This document shows positions 54,843-64,000 of a stretch of 64,000 nucleotides of DNA, in pieces (positions within the stretch are counted from its first letter, which is position 1; every line of letters begins with the position of its first letter). The notes beneath the pieces are model-generated. The model did not search any database and was not told the DNA's origin. It was given only the letters and a program-made list of their open reading frames with translations. This DNA comes from Rhodoblastus sp963703385. Lineage in GTDB: Bacteria; Pseudomonadota; Alphaproteobacteria; Rhizobiales; Beijerinckiaceae. The stretch covers positions 744,001 to 808,000 of the forward strand of contig OY969816.1 in assembly GCA_963703385.1 (NCBI GenBank), in the 5' to 3' direction. Both the position numbers and the translations under genes were made by a program.

Positions 54843-55345
54843 CACGCCTCGCCGCGGGTGTCGATCAGGGCGCCTTCCAGCGCCTCGTCCGCCGTCTTGC
54901 CGGCCCAAACCACGAACTGGAAGGCCTGATAATAGCGCTCGCACGCGTCGATCGCATTGGCCAGGGCGGCCTCGCACTGGGCGTCGCCGGGCTCGGCGCC
55001 GCCGGCCAGCAGCAAAGCGTGGCGGAACATGACGACATTGTCTTTCGACCAGACGTCGAAATGGCCGATCCACAATTGCTCGTTGATGCGGGCGACGAGC
55101 TGGGTGGTCTCGGCGCGGCGGCGTTCGGGAATCTTGAAGTCGAAGGCGCAGCCGAGATGAAGCGCCTCATGTTGCGACAGCCAGGTGAAGGCGACGGTAT
55201 ATTCCGACCAGCGCCCCGACACGCCGATCGATATTTCGTCGGGATCGTCGCGGTCGAAGGCCCAGTCGCGGAGGAGGGCGATCCGCTCGATCACATCGAC
55301 CGGATGTTCGATCCTCTCGTTCGTTTCAATTCCAGACAGCAGCAT
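54842..55345 (-). CDS. YbjN domain protein
   Basis: A 167-residue protein of the YbjN family, related to type III secretion chaperone folds and of unclear function. YQAFQFVVWAGKTADEAL is the typical C-terminal segment and VAFTWLSQHEALHLGCAFDF is central. It is cotranscribed with proC. Confidence 0.9.
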
Positions 55346-55594
55346 GAATCAGTCCCAGGCGGCGCAGCGGCAGGCGAGCGCGCGGCGAAGATCACGGGAA
55401 CGCGGATTGATACACTTTCGATGTCCTGGACCCGCTATTGGCTTGAGTCCTCAACCGAATCACCGCGCAAATCCAATATAGTCAGATTTGTCCGGCGACG
55501 GAATCCTGTCCGCGACCCTGCCGCAAGGTGCGGGATTCGCGTGGCCTCGTCCATCCGCGCGGAAGGCGGCGTCCACAGCTAAAATCGGACTTGT

Positions 55595-55861
55595 TCAGGC
55601 CTTCTTTTCCAGCTCGGCGATTTTCGCTTCGAGCTCGCCGATGCGGCGCTCCAGCGCGTCATTGGCGTTGCGCGCGGCCACCGCCATGTCGCGCAAAGCC
55701 TCGAATTCCTCTCGCGTCACCACATCCATGCCCGCCAGCAGGCGCTCCACCTGGGTCTTGATCGCCGTCTCGGCCTCGCGGCCGAGGCTGCGGGCGGCGC
55801 CGGCGGCGTCGCTGAACAAACGCGACATGTCGTCGAAAAAACGGTTGGGCGAGGCGCTCAT
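55595..55861 (-). CDS. ubiK: UbiK/BMFP-family accessory protein
   Basis: An 88-residue coiled-coil protein of the BMFP/UbiK family, which assists ubiquinone biosynthesis. MSASPNRFFDDMSRLFSDA and the C-terminal coil (VVTREEFEALRDMAVAAR, LERRIGELEAKI) match the family. The start at 55861 has the usual N-terminus. It is divergent from lgt. Confidence 0.85.
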   Translation of the reverse strand: MSASPNRFFDDMSRLFSDAAGAARSLGREAETAIKTQVERLLAGMDVVTREEFEALRDMAVAARNANDALERRIGELEAKIAELEKKA

Positions 55862-56042
55862 GATCGGGGCTCCGGAGGATGCGTGCCGCCGAGAAATGGG
55901 CGCAAGAAAGCGGCGGCGCAAGAATTTTGTTGAACGAACTTTTTAGAACGCCTTGGCCAACAGCGCCGCGAACGCGATAGAAAGCGGAGCAAAAGGCGAT
56001 TCCCCGAATCGCCGGCGACCCATCTGGCCGAGAAACGCCGAC

Positions 56043-56888
56043 ATGCCGCTTTTTGTGCTGCCCTTTCCGGTGATCGATCCGGTGATGGTCCATCTCGGAC
56101 CCTTTCCGATCCGCTGGTACGCGATGGGCTATATCGTCTCGCTGGTCCTGGGCTGGCTGGTCGCCGCGCGTCTGGCGGGCCGCGACTCGCTTTGGGGCGC
56201 CGTCCCGCGGCCTTCGCCGGACAGCCTCGACGACCTCCTGGTCTATGTCGCCTTCGGCGCGGTGCTGGGCGGGCGCACGGGCTATGTGCTGTTCTACAAT
56301 CTGCCCTTTTTTCTCCAGCATCCGCTGGAAATTCCGCAGGTCTGGAACGGCGGCATGTCGTTCCATGGCGGCCTGACCGGGGCGGCACTGGGCGCCTGGC
56401 TTTTCGCCCGCCGCGAGAAAATCCCCTTCTTCAGCGTCGCCGACCTGTCCTGTTCGGTCGCGCCGATCGGGCTGTTCCTGGTGCGCATCGCCAATTTCAT
56501 CAAGCCTGAATTGTGGGGCCGGCCGAGCGACGTTCCCTGGGCGATGATCTTTCCCGGCGCGGGGCCGCTGCCGCGCCATCCGAGCCAGCTTTACGAGGCC
56601 GGGCTCGAAGGCCTCGCGCTGGGAATCGTGATGGCCGTCGCGGCGCGCGCCGGCGCCTTCCGGCGACCCGGCTTGACCTCCGGCCTGTTCATCGGCCTTT
56701 ATGGTCTGGCGCGGATTTTCTCCGAATTTTTCCGCGAGCCGGACCCACAGCTGGGCTTTCTGTTCGGCGGCGCGACCATGGGCATGATTCTTTCCGCGCC
56801 GCTCGTCGCGCTGGGGGCGCTTCTGATTGCTCATTCCTTGCGCCGCGGGCCACCCGCGGCGGAACATACGACGGCGGAGGGGCAATGA
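56043..56888 (+). CDS. lgt: Prolipoprotein diacylglyceryl transferase
   Basis: An inner-membrane enzyme moving diacylglycerol from phosphatidylglycerol to prolipoprotein cysteines. The 281-residue protein has about seven hydrophobic helices, GGRTGYVLFY, the WNGGMSFHGGLTGA motif and HPSQLYEAGLEG. One conserved stretch reads NFIKPELWGRPSD where NFINAELWG or NFINGELWG is usual, so the Asn-Gly/Ala pair is replaced. The stop overlaps midA (ATGA). Confidence 0.95.
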   Translation: MPLFVLPFPVIDPVMVHLGPFPIRWYAMGYIVSLVLGWLVAARLAGRDSLWGAVPRPSPDSLDDLLVYVAFGAVLGGRTGYVLFYNLPFFLQHPLEIPQVWNGGMSFHGGLTGAALGAWLFARREKIPFFSVADLSCSVAPIGLFLVRIANFIKPELWGRPSDVPWAMIFPGAGPLPRHPSQLYEAGLEGLALGIVMAVAARAGAFRRPGLTSGLFIGLYGLARIFSEFFREPDPQLGFLFGGATMGMILSAPLVALGALLIAHSLRRGPPAAEHTTAEGQ

Positions 56889-57988
56889 CCGAGGCGCGGG
56901 AGCACACGCTCAAGGACGACATCAATGAGATCATCGCCGACGAGGGACCGATCTCGCTCGAACGCTACATGGCGCTCGCCCTGACTCATCCCACCAAGGG
57001 CTATTACACCAGCCGCGATCCCTTCGGCGCGGGCGGCGATTTCATCACCGCGCCGGAAATCTCGCAGATGTTCGGCGAATTGATCGGCCTGTGGGCGGCG
57101 GAAATCTGGAGCCAGATCGGCTCGCCGCCTCATGTGCGTCTGGTTGAACTAGGGCCGGGACGCGGGGCGCTGATGGCCGACGCCTTGCGCGCCGCGCGCG
57201 CCGCGCCGGACTTTTTCGCCGCGATCGAGGTCGAACTGGTCGAGGCCAGCGACCTGCTCGCCGCGCGGCAAAGCGCCGCGCTCGCCGACAGCGGCAAGAC
57301 CGCGAACTGGCGCAAAAGCCTCGACGAAATTCCCGCCGGCCCGGCGATCTTCATCGCCAATGAATTTTTCGACGCGCTCCCGGTCCGCCAGTTTCTCAAG
57401 ACCGCGCAGGGCTGGCGGGAAAGGCTGGTCGGCCTCGATCCCGACGGCCAGCTCGCCTTCGGCCTCAAGGAGGAGGTCGAGGACTATATCAAGGGCGGGG
57501 CGCCGCTTGGCGCCATTCTCGAATTCGGCGCCGCCGCGCACCGGCTGATGACGCGGATCGCCGCGCGAATCATGACCGATAACGGCGCGGCTCTGGTCAT
57601 CGACTATGGCTATGGGCGCACCGATTTCGGCGAAACCCTCCAGGCGGTCAAGGCCCATCAATTCGTCGATCCGCTCGCCGAGCCCGGCCTTGCCGATCTG
57701 ACCACCCATGTCGATTTCTCGGCGCTGGCGCGCGCCGCCGCCTCCACCAACGCCCTCGTCCACGGGCCGGTCGAGCAGGGCGAATTCCTCAAGGAGCTGG
57801 GAATCTTCGATCGCGCCGAAATGCTCAAGCGCAACGCCACGCCGCAACAGGCGGCGGAGGTCGATTCCGCCTTGGCGCGGCTCACCGGCGACGGCGAGGG
57901 CGAGATGGGCGCCCTGTTCAAGGCGATGGCCGTCACGCGGCGCAGCCTGAAGGAGGCGCCCGGTTTTACGCCGGCGACATCAGCGTGA
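56885..57988 (+). CDS. MidA/NDUFAF7-like SAM-dependent methyltransferase
   Basis: A 367-residue class I methyltransferase related to mitochondrial NDUFAF7, which methylates an Arg in complex I. Visible marks are GPISLERYMALALTHPTKGY at the N-terminus, DFITAPEISQMFGELIG, the SAM motif LVELGPGRGALMAD and FDALPVRQF. It starts inside the lgt stop and ends inside the next start, so it is part of a three-gene chain. Confidence 0.93.
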   Translation: MTEAREHTLKDDINEIIADEGPISLERYMALALTHPTKGYYTSRDPFGAGGDFITAPEISQMFGELIGLWAAEIWSQIGSPPHVRLVELGPGRGALMADALRAARAAPDFFAAIEVELVEASDLLAARQSAALADSGKTANWRKSLDEIPAGPAIFIANEFFDALPVRQFLKTAQGWRERLVGLDPDGQLAFGLKEEVEDYIKGGAPLGAILEFGAAAHRLMTRIAARIMTDNGAALVIDYGYGRTDFGETLQAVKAHQFVDPLAEPGLADLTTHVDFSALARAAASTNALVHGPVEQGEFLKELGIFDRAEMLKRNATPQQAAEVDSALARLTGDGEGEMGALFKAMAVTRRSLKEAPGFTPATSA

Positions 57989-58812
57989 GCGAAAGCGAGA
58001 TTGCGCGCGCGGCGATCCGCGCCCCCGCGCTCGACGGCGCGGCGCACGCCTTCTTCACCCGGCAGGGCGGCGCGTCGGAGGGCGTCTATGCCAGCCTCAA
58101 CGGCGGGGTCGGCTCGAACGACGACCCCGCGGCGGTGGCGGAAAACCGCGCCCGCATGGCGCGGGTTCTCGGCGTCGCGCCGCGGAAATTCCTGGTGCCC
58201 TACCAGATCCATTCCGCCGACGCCCTGGCCGTTTCCGCGCCCTGGGCTGAGGGCGAAAGGCCGCGCTGCGACGGACTGGTCACCGCCACGCCCGGCCTCG
58301 CGCTGGGCGTGACCGGGGCCGATTGCGGCGTGCTGCTGTTCGCCGACCCTTCCGCCGGCGTGATCGGCGCGGCGCACGCCGGATGGAAAGGCGCGCTGAC
58401 CGGCATGGTCGAGGCGCTGGTCGCGGCGATGGAGGCGCTCGGCGCGCGGCGCGCCGATATCGCGGCGGCCCTGGGGCCGACGATCGGCGCGCAAAACTAT
58501 GAGGTCGGGCCGGAGTTTTTCGCGCGTTTCGCGGCCGAGGACAAAGGTTTCGCCAAATTTTTCGCACCGTCCGGCCAACCGGGCCATCATCTGTTCGATT
58601 TGCCGGGATTTCTCGAAATGCGCGCCGGCCGGGCAGGGATCGGCCGGTTCGAAAATCTTGGCCTCGACACCTATGCCGACGAGGCGCGGTTTTTTTCCTA
58701 TCGCCGCACCACCCATCGCCAGGAGCCGGACTACGGCCGGCTGGTCGCGGCGATTGCGCTGCCCGAAGCGCATTGGATCCCGGAACCGCGCGAATGTGCG
58801 CCCCAGCCTTGA
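57985..58812 (+). CDS. pgeF: Polyphenol oxidase/laccase-domain protein (PgeF-like)
   Basis: A 275-residue YfiH-like protein. Homologues are peptidoglycan editing factors or purine nucleoside phosphorylase-like enzymes. HAFFTRQGGASEGVYASLN, LVPYQIHSADAL with a zinc His, GADCGVLLF and AHAGWKGALTG carry the Cys and His residues of the metal site. GTG 57985 overlaps the midA stop (GTGA). Function assigned by family only. Confidence 0.92.
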   Translation: MSESEIARAAIRAPALDGAAHAFFTRQGGASEGVYASLNGGVGSNDDPAAVAENRARMARVLGVAPRKFLVPYQIHSADALAVSAPWAEGERPRCDGLVTATPGLALGVTGADCGVLLFADPSAGVIGAAHAGWKGALTGMVEALVAAMEALGARRADIAAALGPTIGAQNYEVGPEFFARFAAEDKGFAKFFAPSGQPGHHLFDLPGFLEMRAGRAGIGRFENLGLDTYADEARFFSYRRTTHRQEPDYGRLVAAIALPEAHWIPEPRECAPQP

Positions 58813-58971
58813 CGCTGGACAAGCGCGAAGGCCGGCGCCGGCGCCGGGAATTGAAGGGTTCGGGGCCTTGTTCGGTTGTGGCTTCGCCAAGTCGGCGCTT
58901 GCAAGGTCGCCGCTTGCCAGGTCTGGCGCGGGGAGGGTAAAAGCGCCGCCCGCACGGAAAGGACGCCGCCC

Positions 58972-61314
58972 ATGATTTCGATCGCCCGCCAAATCGCTGT
59001 GGAGCTGAAGGTCGAGGAGCGGCAGGTCGCCGCGGCGGTCGAACTGCTGGACGCCGGCTCGACCGTGCCCTTCATCGCCCGCTACCGCAAGGAGGCGACC
59101 GGCGCGCTCGACGACACCCAGCTGCGCAATCTGGAAGAGCGGCTGCGCTATCTGCGCGAGCTGGAGGAGCGCCGCAAGGCGATCCTCGAATCGGTCAAAT
59201 CGCAGGACAAGCTGACGCCCCAGCTCGAAGCCGAGATTCTCCGGGCCGAATCCAAGGCCAAGCTCGAAGACATTTACCTGCCTTACAAGCCGAAGCGCCG
59301 CACCAACGCGACCATCGCCCGCGAGGCCGGCCTCGCGCCGCTCGCAGCCGATCTGCTGGCCGACCCCACGCGCGATCCGCGCAATGAAGCCGCGCGCTTT
59401 GTGGATGAAGCCAAGGGCGTGAAAACGGCGGAAGAGGCGCTCGAGGGCGCGCGCGCCATTCTGGTCGAGCAATTTTCGGAAAAGGCCGAACTCATTGGCG
59501 CCTTGCGCGAAAATTTCTGGACGCGCGGCCGGATCGTCGCGAAAGTTCGCGACGGCAAGGCCCAGGAGGGCGCCAAATATTCCGATTATTTCGATTTCTT
59601 CGAGCCGCTGACCAAATTGCCGTCCCATCGCATTCTGGCCCTTCTCAGGGCTGAGAAGGAGGAAATCCTCGACCTTGCCCTGGAGCCGGAGGGCGCGGCC
59701 GAGGCGGCCGCGCAGGGAGAAAAGGCCTATGAACTGGCGGTCGCCGCCAGCGCCGGCATTGCCGATCGCGGCCGGCCGGCCGACAAATGGCTGATGGACT
59801 GCGCGCGCTGGGCCTGGCGCACGCGGATCAAAATTTCGCTCGCCGTCGATCTGCGCTCGCGGCTGTGGCAGAACGCCGAGGATCAGGCGGTAAAAGTTTT
59901 CGCCGGCAATCTGCGCGACCTGCTGCTCGCCGCCCCCGCCGGCCCCCGTCCCACCATGGGGCTCGATCCGGGTTTTCGCACCGGCGTCAAGGTCGCGGTG
60001 GTCGACGCCACCGGCAAGGTGGTGGACACTGGCGTGATCTATCCCCACGAGCCGCAGCGGCGCTGGGACGAGGCGCTTCTAGCCCTCGCCCGGCTGTGCC
60101 GGCTGCACAAGGTCGAGCTGATCGCCATCGGCAATGGCACGGCCTCGCGCGAAACCGACAGGCTGGCGGGCGAACTGGTCACTAAGCTGCCCGAGCAGAA
60201 GATGACCAAGATCGTGGTGTCGGAGGCGGGGGCCTCGGTCTATTCGGCTTCGGCCTTTGCGGCGGGCGAACTGCCTGACCTCGACGTGACGTTGCGTGGC
60301 GCCGTCTCGATCGCGCGGCGCCTTCAGGATCCGCTGGCGGAACTGGTCAAGATCGATCCCAAATCGATCGGCGTCGGGCAGTACCAGCACGATCTGGCCG
60401 AGGGGAAATTGTCGCGCGCGCTCGACGCGGTGGTCGAGGATTGCGTCAACGCGGTCGGCGTCGATCTCAACACCGCCTCCGCGCCCCTTTTGGCGCGGGT
60501 TTCCGGCCTTGGAACGAATCTCGCCGCCAATGTCGTCGCGCATCGCGACTCCAACGGGCCATTCCGCTCGCGCGAAGTTTTGAAGAAAGTGCCGCGGCTG
60601 GGGGCCAAGGCCTTCGAGCAATGCGCCGGTTTTTTGCGCATTCGCGGCGGCGAGGACCCGCTCGACGCCTCCGGCGTGCATCCGGAATCATATCCTCTGG
60701 TGCGGAAAATTCTCGCCGCGACCAGGAGCGACATCCACGTCCTGATCGGCAATTCCACGATTCTTCGCGGCTTGAACGCCAGGAATTTCGTCGATGAGAC
60801 TTTTGGGGCCCCAACCGTGACCGACGTCCTGCGCGAGCTGGAAAAACCTGGCCGCGATCCGCGCCCGGAATTCAAGACCGCGAGCTTCCAGGAGGGCGTC
60901 GAAAGACTGTCCGACCTCAGGCCCGGAATGATTCTTGAGGGCGTGGTGACCAATGTCGCCGCCTTCGGCGCCTTTGTCGACATCGGGGTGCATCAGGACG
61001 GGCTGGTCCATATTTCGGCGATGTCGAAAAACTTCATCAAGGATCCGCGCGACGTCGCCAAGCCGGGCGACGTGGTCAAGGTCAAGGTTCTCGAGGTCGA
61101 TGTCCCGCGCAAGCGCGTCGCCCTGACCATGAGGCTCGACGACGCAGCCGAGGCGCGCCCGTCGAATCAGGCTGGCCGGGCGGCCCAGGCAGGAAGGGCG
61201 CCGCAGGCCGGAAAGGGGCCGGCGCCGCGCGGCGAAAAACCCGGTCCGGCCGCGGGCAACGCTTTCGCCGAGGCTTTCGCCCGCGCCTCGCGCGACCGGC
61301 CCAAGGGGCGTTAG
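58972..61314 (+). CDS. tex: Tex-family RNA-binding transcription accessory protein
   Basis: A 780-residue Tex/YhgF homologue. It contains the N-terminal helical region (VEERQVAAAVELLDAGSTVP), the YqgF-like resolvase fold (GLDPGFRTGVKVAVVD), helix-hairpin-helix motifs (VEDCVNAVGVDLNTASAPLL) and an S1 domain (LRPGMILEGVVTNVAAFG, HQDGLVHIS). An Ala/Arg/Gln/Gly-rich tail of about 60 residues follows the S1. ATG 58972 is the first Met of the family N-terminus. Confidence 0.95.
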   Translation: MISIARQIAVELKVEERQVAAAVELLDAGSTVPFIARYRKEATGALDDTQLRNLEERLRYLRELEERRKAILESVKSQDKLTPQLEAEILRAESKAKLEDIYLPYKPKRRTNATIAREAGLAPLAADLLADPTRDPRNEAARFVDEAKGVKTAEEALEGARAILVEQFSEKAELIGALRENFWTRGRIVAKVRDGKAQEGAKYSDYFDFFEPLTKLPSHRILALLRAEKEEILDLALEPEGAAEAAAQGEKAYELAVAASAGIADRGRPADKWLMDCARWAWRTRIKISLAVDLRSRLWQNAEDQAVKVFAGNLRDLLLAAPAGPRPTMGLDPGFRTGVKVAVVDATGKVVDTGVIYPHEPQRRWDEALLALARLCRLHKVELIAIGNGTASRETDRLAGELVTKLPEQKMTKIVVSEAGASVYSASAFAAGELPDLDVTLRGAVSIARRLQDPLAELVKIDPKSIGVGQYQHDLAEGKLSRALDAVVEDCVNAVGVDLNTASAPLLARVSGLGTNLAANVVAHRDSNGPFRSREVLKKVPRLGAKAFEQCAGFLRIRGGEDPLDASGVHPESYPLVRKILAATRSDIHVLIGNSTILRGLNARNFVDETFGAPTVTDVLRELEKPGRDPRPEFKTASFQEGVERLSDLRPGMILEGVVTNVAAFGAFVDIGVHQDGLVHISAMSKNFIKDPRDVAKPGDVVKVKVLEVDVPRKRVALTMRLDDAAEARPSNQAGRAAQAGRAPQAGKGPAPRGEKPGPAAGNAFAEAFARASRDRPKGR

Positions 61315-61432
61315 CCCGCATTTGTCACAAGGGGCCGACCTGCGTTTCCCTGCGGCCACACATTCAGCATATTGCACACAAACGCGGCCATCCGGGCTGA
61401 CAGGACCGGGAAATGCGTTTAAGTGCTTTCCG

Positions 61433-62440
61433 ATGAAAGCCGCCGCCGGATTCGCCCTGCTGTTGGGCCTCGGCCTGTTCGCCGCCCTGACCTTGTACGA
61501 GGGCGCGGGCGATGTCGCGCGCGCCATCTCCTCGGTTGGCTTCGGCGTGCTGTGGGTCGTGGTCATCCGCCTCGCGCAGACTTTTCTGGCGGGTTTCGCC
61601 TGGCGCGCCCTGCTGCCACGCCCGCGTCCGCGTCCCTGGCTGACGGCGCGGCTGCGCTGGGTGCGGGAATCGATCAATAACCTGCTTCCCGTCGCGCAGA
61701 TCGGCGGCGATGTGATCGGCGCCCGCCTGCTGCGTCATCGTGGCGTTCCCGGCGGTCCGGCCGCCGCAAGCGTGATCGGGGATTTGCTGGCGCTCACCGC
61801 AACTCAAGTCCTGTTCACGCTGCTCGGCGTCTTTTTCCTGGCCGACACCCACGTCAACGCCGATCTGACCTTCGCCATTGTCGCCGGCCTCGTCATCATG
61901 GCCCCGGCGCTCGCCGGCTTCTGGCTGGCGCCGCGCCTGCTCGCCATGGGCTGGCTCGACCGGCTGGCCGCTTTTGTCGAGCAGCGCGCCGGCTGGGCGT
62001 CGGTCGCCGGCCTGCCGGCCCTGCGCACCGCCTTCGACGGCATGTTGCGCCGGCGTTCCGGCCTGACCCTGGCGCTTGCGCTCCATCTCGCCGCCTGGTT
62101 CGTCGGCGTGCTCGAAATCTGGCTGGCGCTTTACCTGCTCGGCGATCCGCGCTCTTATGGCGCCGCCTTGGCCATCGAGAGCCTCGGCCATGCGGTGAAA
62201 GCGGCGGGATTCCTCATTCCCGGCGCCTGGGGGGTGCAGGAGGGCGGCTATATCGCGCTCTGCGCCGCTTTCGGCATCGGTTCGCCCACCGCCATAGCCT
62301 TGTCGCTGATCAAGCGCCTGCCGGATTTCGTCCTCGGCGCGCCGGGCCTGTGGCTGTGGCGGCGGATGGAGGGATCGAGCCTGCGCGAGATTTTTTTCCG
62401 CGAAAAATTTTCGCCTCGGGAGGAGCCTCATGGTTTGTGA
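61433..62440 (+). CDS. hpnL: HpnL: hopanoid-associated membrane protein (LPG synthase TM-like)
   Basis: A 335-residue polytopic protein, about eight transmembrane helices, of the lysylphosphatidylglycerol synthase TM region/UPF0104 family found in hopanoid clusters. Marks are LLPVAQIGGDVIGARLLRHRG and HAVKAAGFLIPGAWGVQEGG. It may flip or move a hopanoid or lipid; not proven. The end overlaps hpnM by 11 bases. Confidence 0.88.
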   Translation: MKAAAGFALLLGLGLFAALTLYEGAGDVARAISSVGFGVLWVVVIRLAQTFLAGFAWRALLPRPRPRPWLTARLRWVRESINNLLPVAQIGGDVIGARLLRHRGVPGGPAAASVIGDLLALTATQVLFTLLGVFFLADTHVNADLTFAIVAGLVIMAPALAGFWLAPRLLAMGWLDRLAAFVEQRAGWASVAGLPALRTAFDGMLRRRSGLTLALALHLAAWFVGVLEIWLALYLLGDPRSYGAALAIESLGHAVKAAGFLIPGAWGVQEGGYIALCAAFGIGSPTAIALSLIKRLPDFVLGAPGLWLWRRMEGSSLREIFFREKFSPREEPHGL

Positions 62441-63047
62441 TCGCCGGCTGGTCATGGCCGCTTTGGCCGCCCTCGCCGTCCTGCCCGCTTTCTCGATGGC
62501 GCGGGCGGACGATTCCGCCGACGCGGTCGCCGCCGTCAAGCAATTTCAGGACGGCCAGCTCGGAATCGTCCAAAAACTCGGCCAGATGAACGTCAAGCAG
62601 CGCTATGACGCGCTGCGGCCGGCGATCGGCGCGACCTTCGACCTGCCCGACATGGCGCGCATGGTCTATGGCGCCGGCTGGGACGCCCTGACCGACGCCC
62701 AGAAGTCGGAATGGACGGAAAGCCTGGCCGACTACATCGCCGCTTCCTACGCCGCCCATCTCGAAGGTTTCAACGGCAAGGGGTTCGAGCGCGACGACAA
62801 GACCGTGGCGCGCGACGGCGATCTGGTAGTGACGACGCGGATCACGCTCGACAAGGGGCCGCCGATGGCGGTCAATTATGTCGTGCGCAAGACGCCCAAG
62901 GGTTGGAAGATCGGCGACATTCTTGCGGAAGGCTCGATCAGCGAGCTGGCGCAATGGCGCCGCGCGCTGCGCGGCTTGAGCCGGGACGGCTTCGACGCTT
63001 CCTTGAAGGCGCTGCGCGAGCGCACGCAAAACTATCTGACGCCCTGA
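62430..63047 (+). CDS. hpnM: HpnM: MlaC/Ttg2-type periplasmic lipid-binding protein
   Basis: A 205-residue protein with a signal peptide (ALAALAVLPAFSMARA) and an MlaC-like fold: RYDALRPAIGATFDLPDMAR, DYIAASYAAHLEGFNG and GWKIGDILAEGSISEL. In hopanoid producers it is thought to move hopanoids or lipids between membranes. It lies in the same operon as hpnL and hpnI. Confidence 0.9.
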   Translation: MVCDRRLVMAALAALAVLPAFSMARADDSADAVAAVKQFQDGQLGIVQKLGQMNVKQRYDALRPAIGATFDLPDMARMVYGAGWDALTDAQKSEWTESLADYIAASYAAHLEGFNGKGFERDDKTVARDGDLVVTTRITLDKGPPMAVNYVVRKTPKGWKIGDILAEGSISELAQWRRALRGLSRDGFDASLKALRERTQNYLTP

Positions 63048-63062
63048 TCGACAGGAAGGACG

Positions 63063-64000
63063 ATGGACGGCTCCTGGTTCAGCGCAATGGGAAACTGGAT
63101 CGTCGCGGCGCCTGTCGCGGCGGCGGTCGCCGCCGTCGCATTCGCGGCGGTCCTCTATAGCTTTCTCGCCCTGTTCAGCCTGAAGCGCTTTGCGCCGCCT
63201 GCCGGCGCCGCGCCGGCCGAAGCGCCTGGTGTGACGGTGCTTAAACCACTTTATGGCGGTGAAACAGGGCTTTACGACCATTTGCTCAGCTTCTGCCGCC
63301 AGACCTATGGGGGGCCGGTGCAGATCATTTTCGGCGTCAACCATCACGACGATTCCGCCGCTGCGGTCGCGCGGCGCATTGTCGCGCTGGCGCGCGCCGG
63401 AAACATCGACGGGGCGCCGGCGGGCTTGAGCGTGGAGCTGATGATCGACGCCACGGTCCACGGGAGCAATGGCAAGGTCTCCAATCTCATCAATCTCTCG
63501 CGCCGCATCGCGCATCCTTTAGTTGTGCTGGCCGACAGCGACATTTCGGTCGAACCGGATTATCTCGACCGGCTGGCGGCGGCGATCGAGCGTCCGAACG
63601 TCGGCCTCGTCACCTGCCTTTATCGCGGAAAACCGCTCGCCGGCTTCTGGTCGCGGCTCGGCGCGATGGGGGTGGATTACGGCTTCCTGCCCAATGTCCT
63701 GACCGGCATGGCGCTCAATATGGCGGAGCCCTGCGTCGGCGCGACCATCGCTTTGCGCCGCGACACGCTCGAAGCCATCGGCGGCTTCGATCGGATGAAG
63801 GATCAGCTCGCGGATGATTACATGCTCGGCGAGGCGGTGCGCGAAACGGGCCAAAAAATCGCGGTCGCCGATTTCGTCGTCGGCCACGCCCATTCCGAGC
63901 GCAGTTTTGGCGAGGTGTGGCGGCGCGACCTGCGCTGGGCGCGCACCATCCACTCGCTCGATCCCCTTGGCCATATCGGCTCGGCCGTGACTTTTCCGGT
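63063..64000 (+). CDS. hpnI: HpnI: hopanoid glycosyltransferase (partial, cut by window end)
   Basis: An open frame of 312 codons up to the window edge, from ATG 63063 with AGGAAGG upstream. It is a ceramide glucosyltransferase-like GT2 family enzyme: an N-terminal transmembrane helix, VTVLKPLYGGE, VNHHDDSAAA, the metal-binding ADSDIS, GATIALRRDTLEAIGGF, DDYMLGEAV and RDLRWART. In Burkholderia and Methylobacterium HpnI adds N-acetylglucosamine to bacteriohopanetetrol. The C-terminus is outside the window. Confidence 0.92.
   Translation, partial: MDGSWFSAMGNWIVAAPVAAAVAAVAFAAVLYSFLALFSLKRFAPPAGAAPAEAPGVTVLKPLYGGETGLYDHLLSFCRQTYGGPVQIIFGVNHHDDSAAAVARRIVALARAGNIDGAPAGLSVELMIDATVHGSNGKVSNLINLSRRIAHPLVVLADSDISVEPDYLDRLAAAIERPNVGLVTCLYRGKPLAGFWSRLGAMGVDYGFLPNVLTGMALNMAEPCVGATIALRRDTLEAIGGFDRMKDQLADDYMLGEAVRETGQKIAVADFVVGHAHSERSFGEVWRRDLRWARTIHSLDPLGHIGSAVTFP

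Noticed and set aside
57658..60048. Nearly 800-codon minus-strand frame opposite midA, pgeF and tex
   Set aside because: The plus-strand genes are confidently identified and the frame resembles no protein family.

Overview
The window is GC-rich chromosomal DNA of an alphaproteobacterium, most likely a Hyphomicrobiales (Rhizobiales) member near Beijerinckiaceae/Methylocystaceae. I infer this from gene content, not from a marker gene: hopanoid genes hpnL-hpnM-hpnI at the right edge, a uvrC-pgsA-moaD run, an ilvE/petP-petR block and an lgt-midA-pgeF block. I see no rRNA, tRNA or CRISPR array.

Left part (1-20 kb): the right end of an IS21-family element; two near-identical small tyrosine recombinases (about 1.6-2.2 and 8.2-8.8 kb); scattered housekeeping and accessory genes (YaiI, a YyaL-type thioredoxin-domain protein, a methyltransferase, an NDUFA9-like reductase); a DUF6481 gene with a one-base frameshift; a ribbon-helix-helix regulator preceding a PHB-depolymerase-type esterase; a TetR regulator divergent from an EmrAB-like pump; a MaoC hydratase; an HtrA-like pseudoprotease, LuxR-type regulator and active HtrA trio; and a Rieske/FAD oxidoreductase.

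Middle (20-34.5 kb) is an accessory island. It opens with a three-subunit PaoABC-like molybdenum hydroxylase. A cassette follows (cupin, LolA-like protein, SDR dehydrogenase, NIPSNAP protein) that has been broken up by insertion sequences. Two identical 1051-bp IS630 copies lie in inverted orientation. A complete IS66 splits the SDR gene with a clean 8-bp target duplication. An IS4 and one IS630 copy sit inside an IS481-type transposase remnant whose reading frame is restored when both are removed. A DUF302 protein and an XRE regulator with a striking operator array close the island.

Right part (34.7-64 kb) is mostly core genome: apt, prs, a lipoprotein, uvrC, pgsA, moaD, then an unusual intrusion (a Gly/Tyr-rich secreted protein and a TPR-sulfotransferase) before moaE; a Tat-exported beta carbonic anhydrase; a YqjI-like PadR regulator; ilvE divergent from petP (frameshifted)-petR-sensor kinase; a SEC-C protein; a TetR/COQ9-like protein; proC-ybjN; ubiK-like; lgt-midA-pgeF with overlapping stop/start codons; tex; and hpnL-hpnM-hpnI (the last cut by the window edge).

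Two genes (DUF6481 and petP) are each broken by one base in a homopolymer, so some apparent pseudogenes may be assembly errors.
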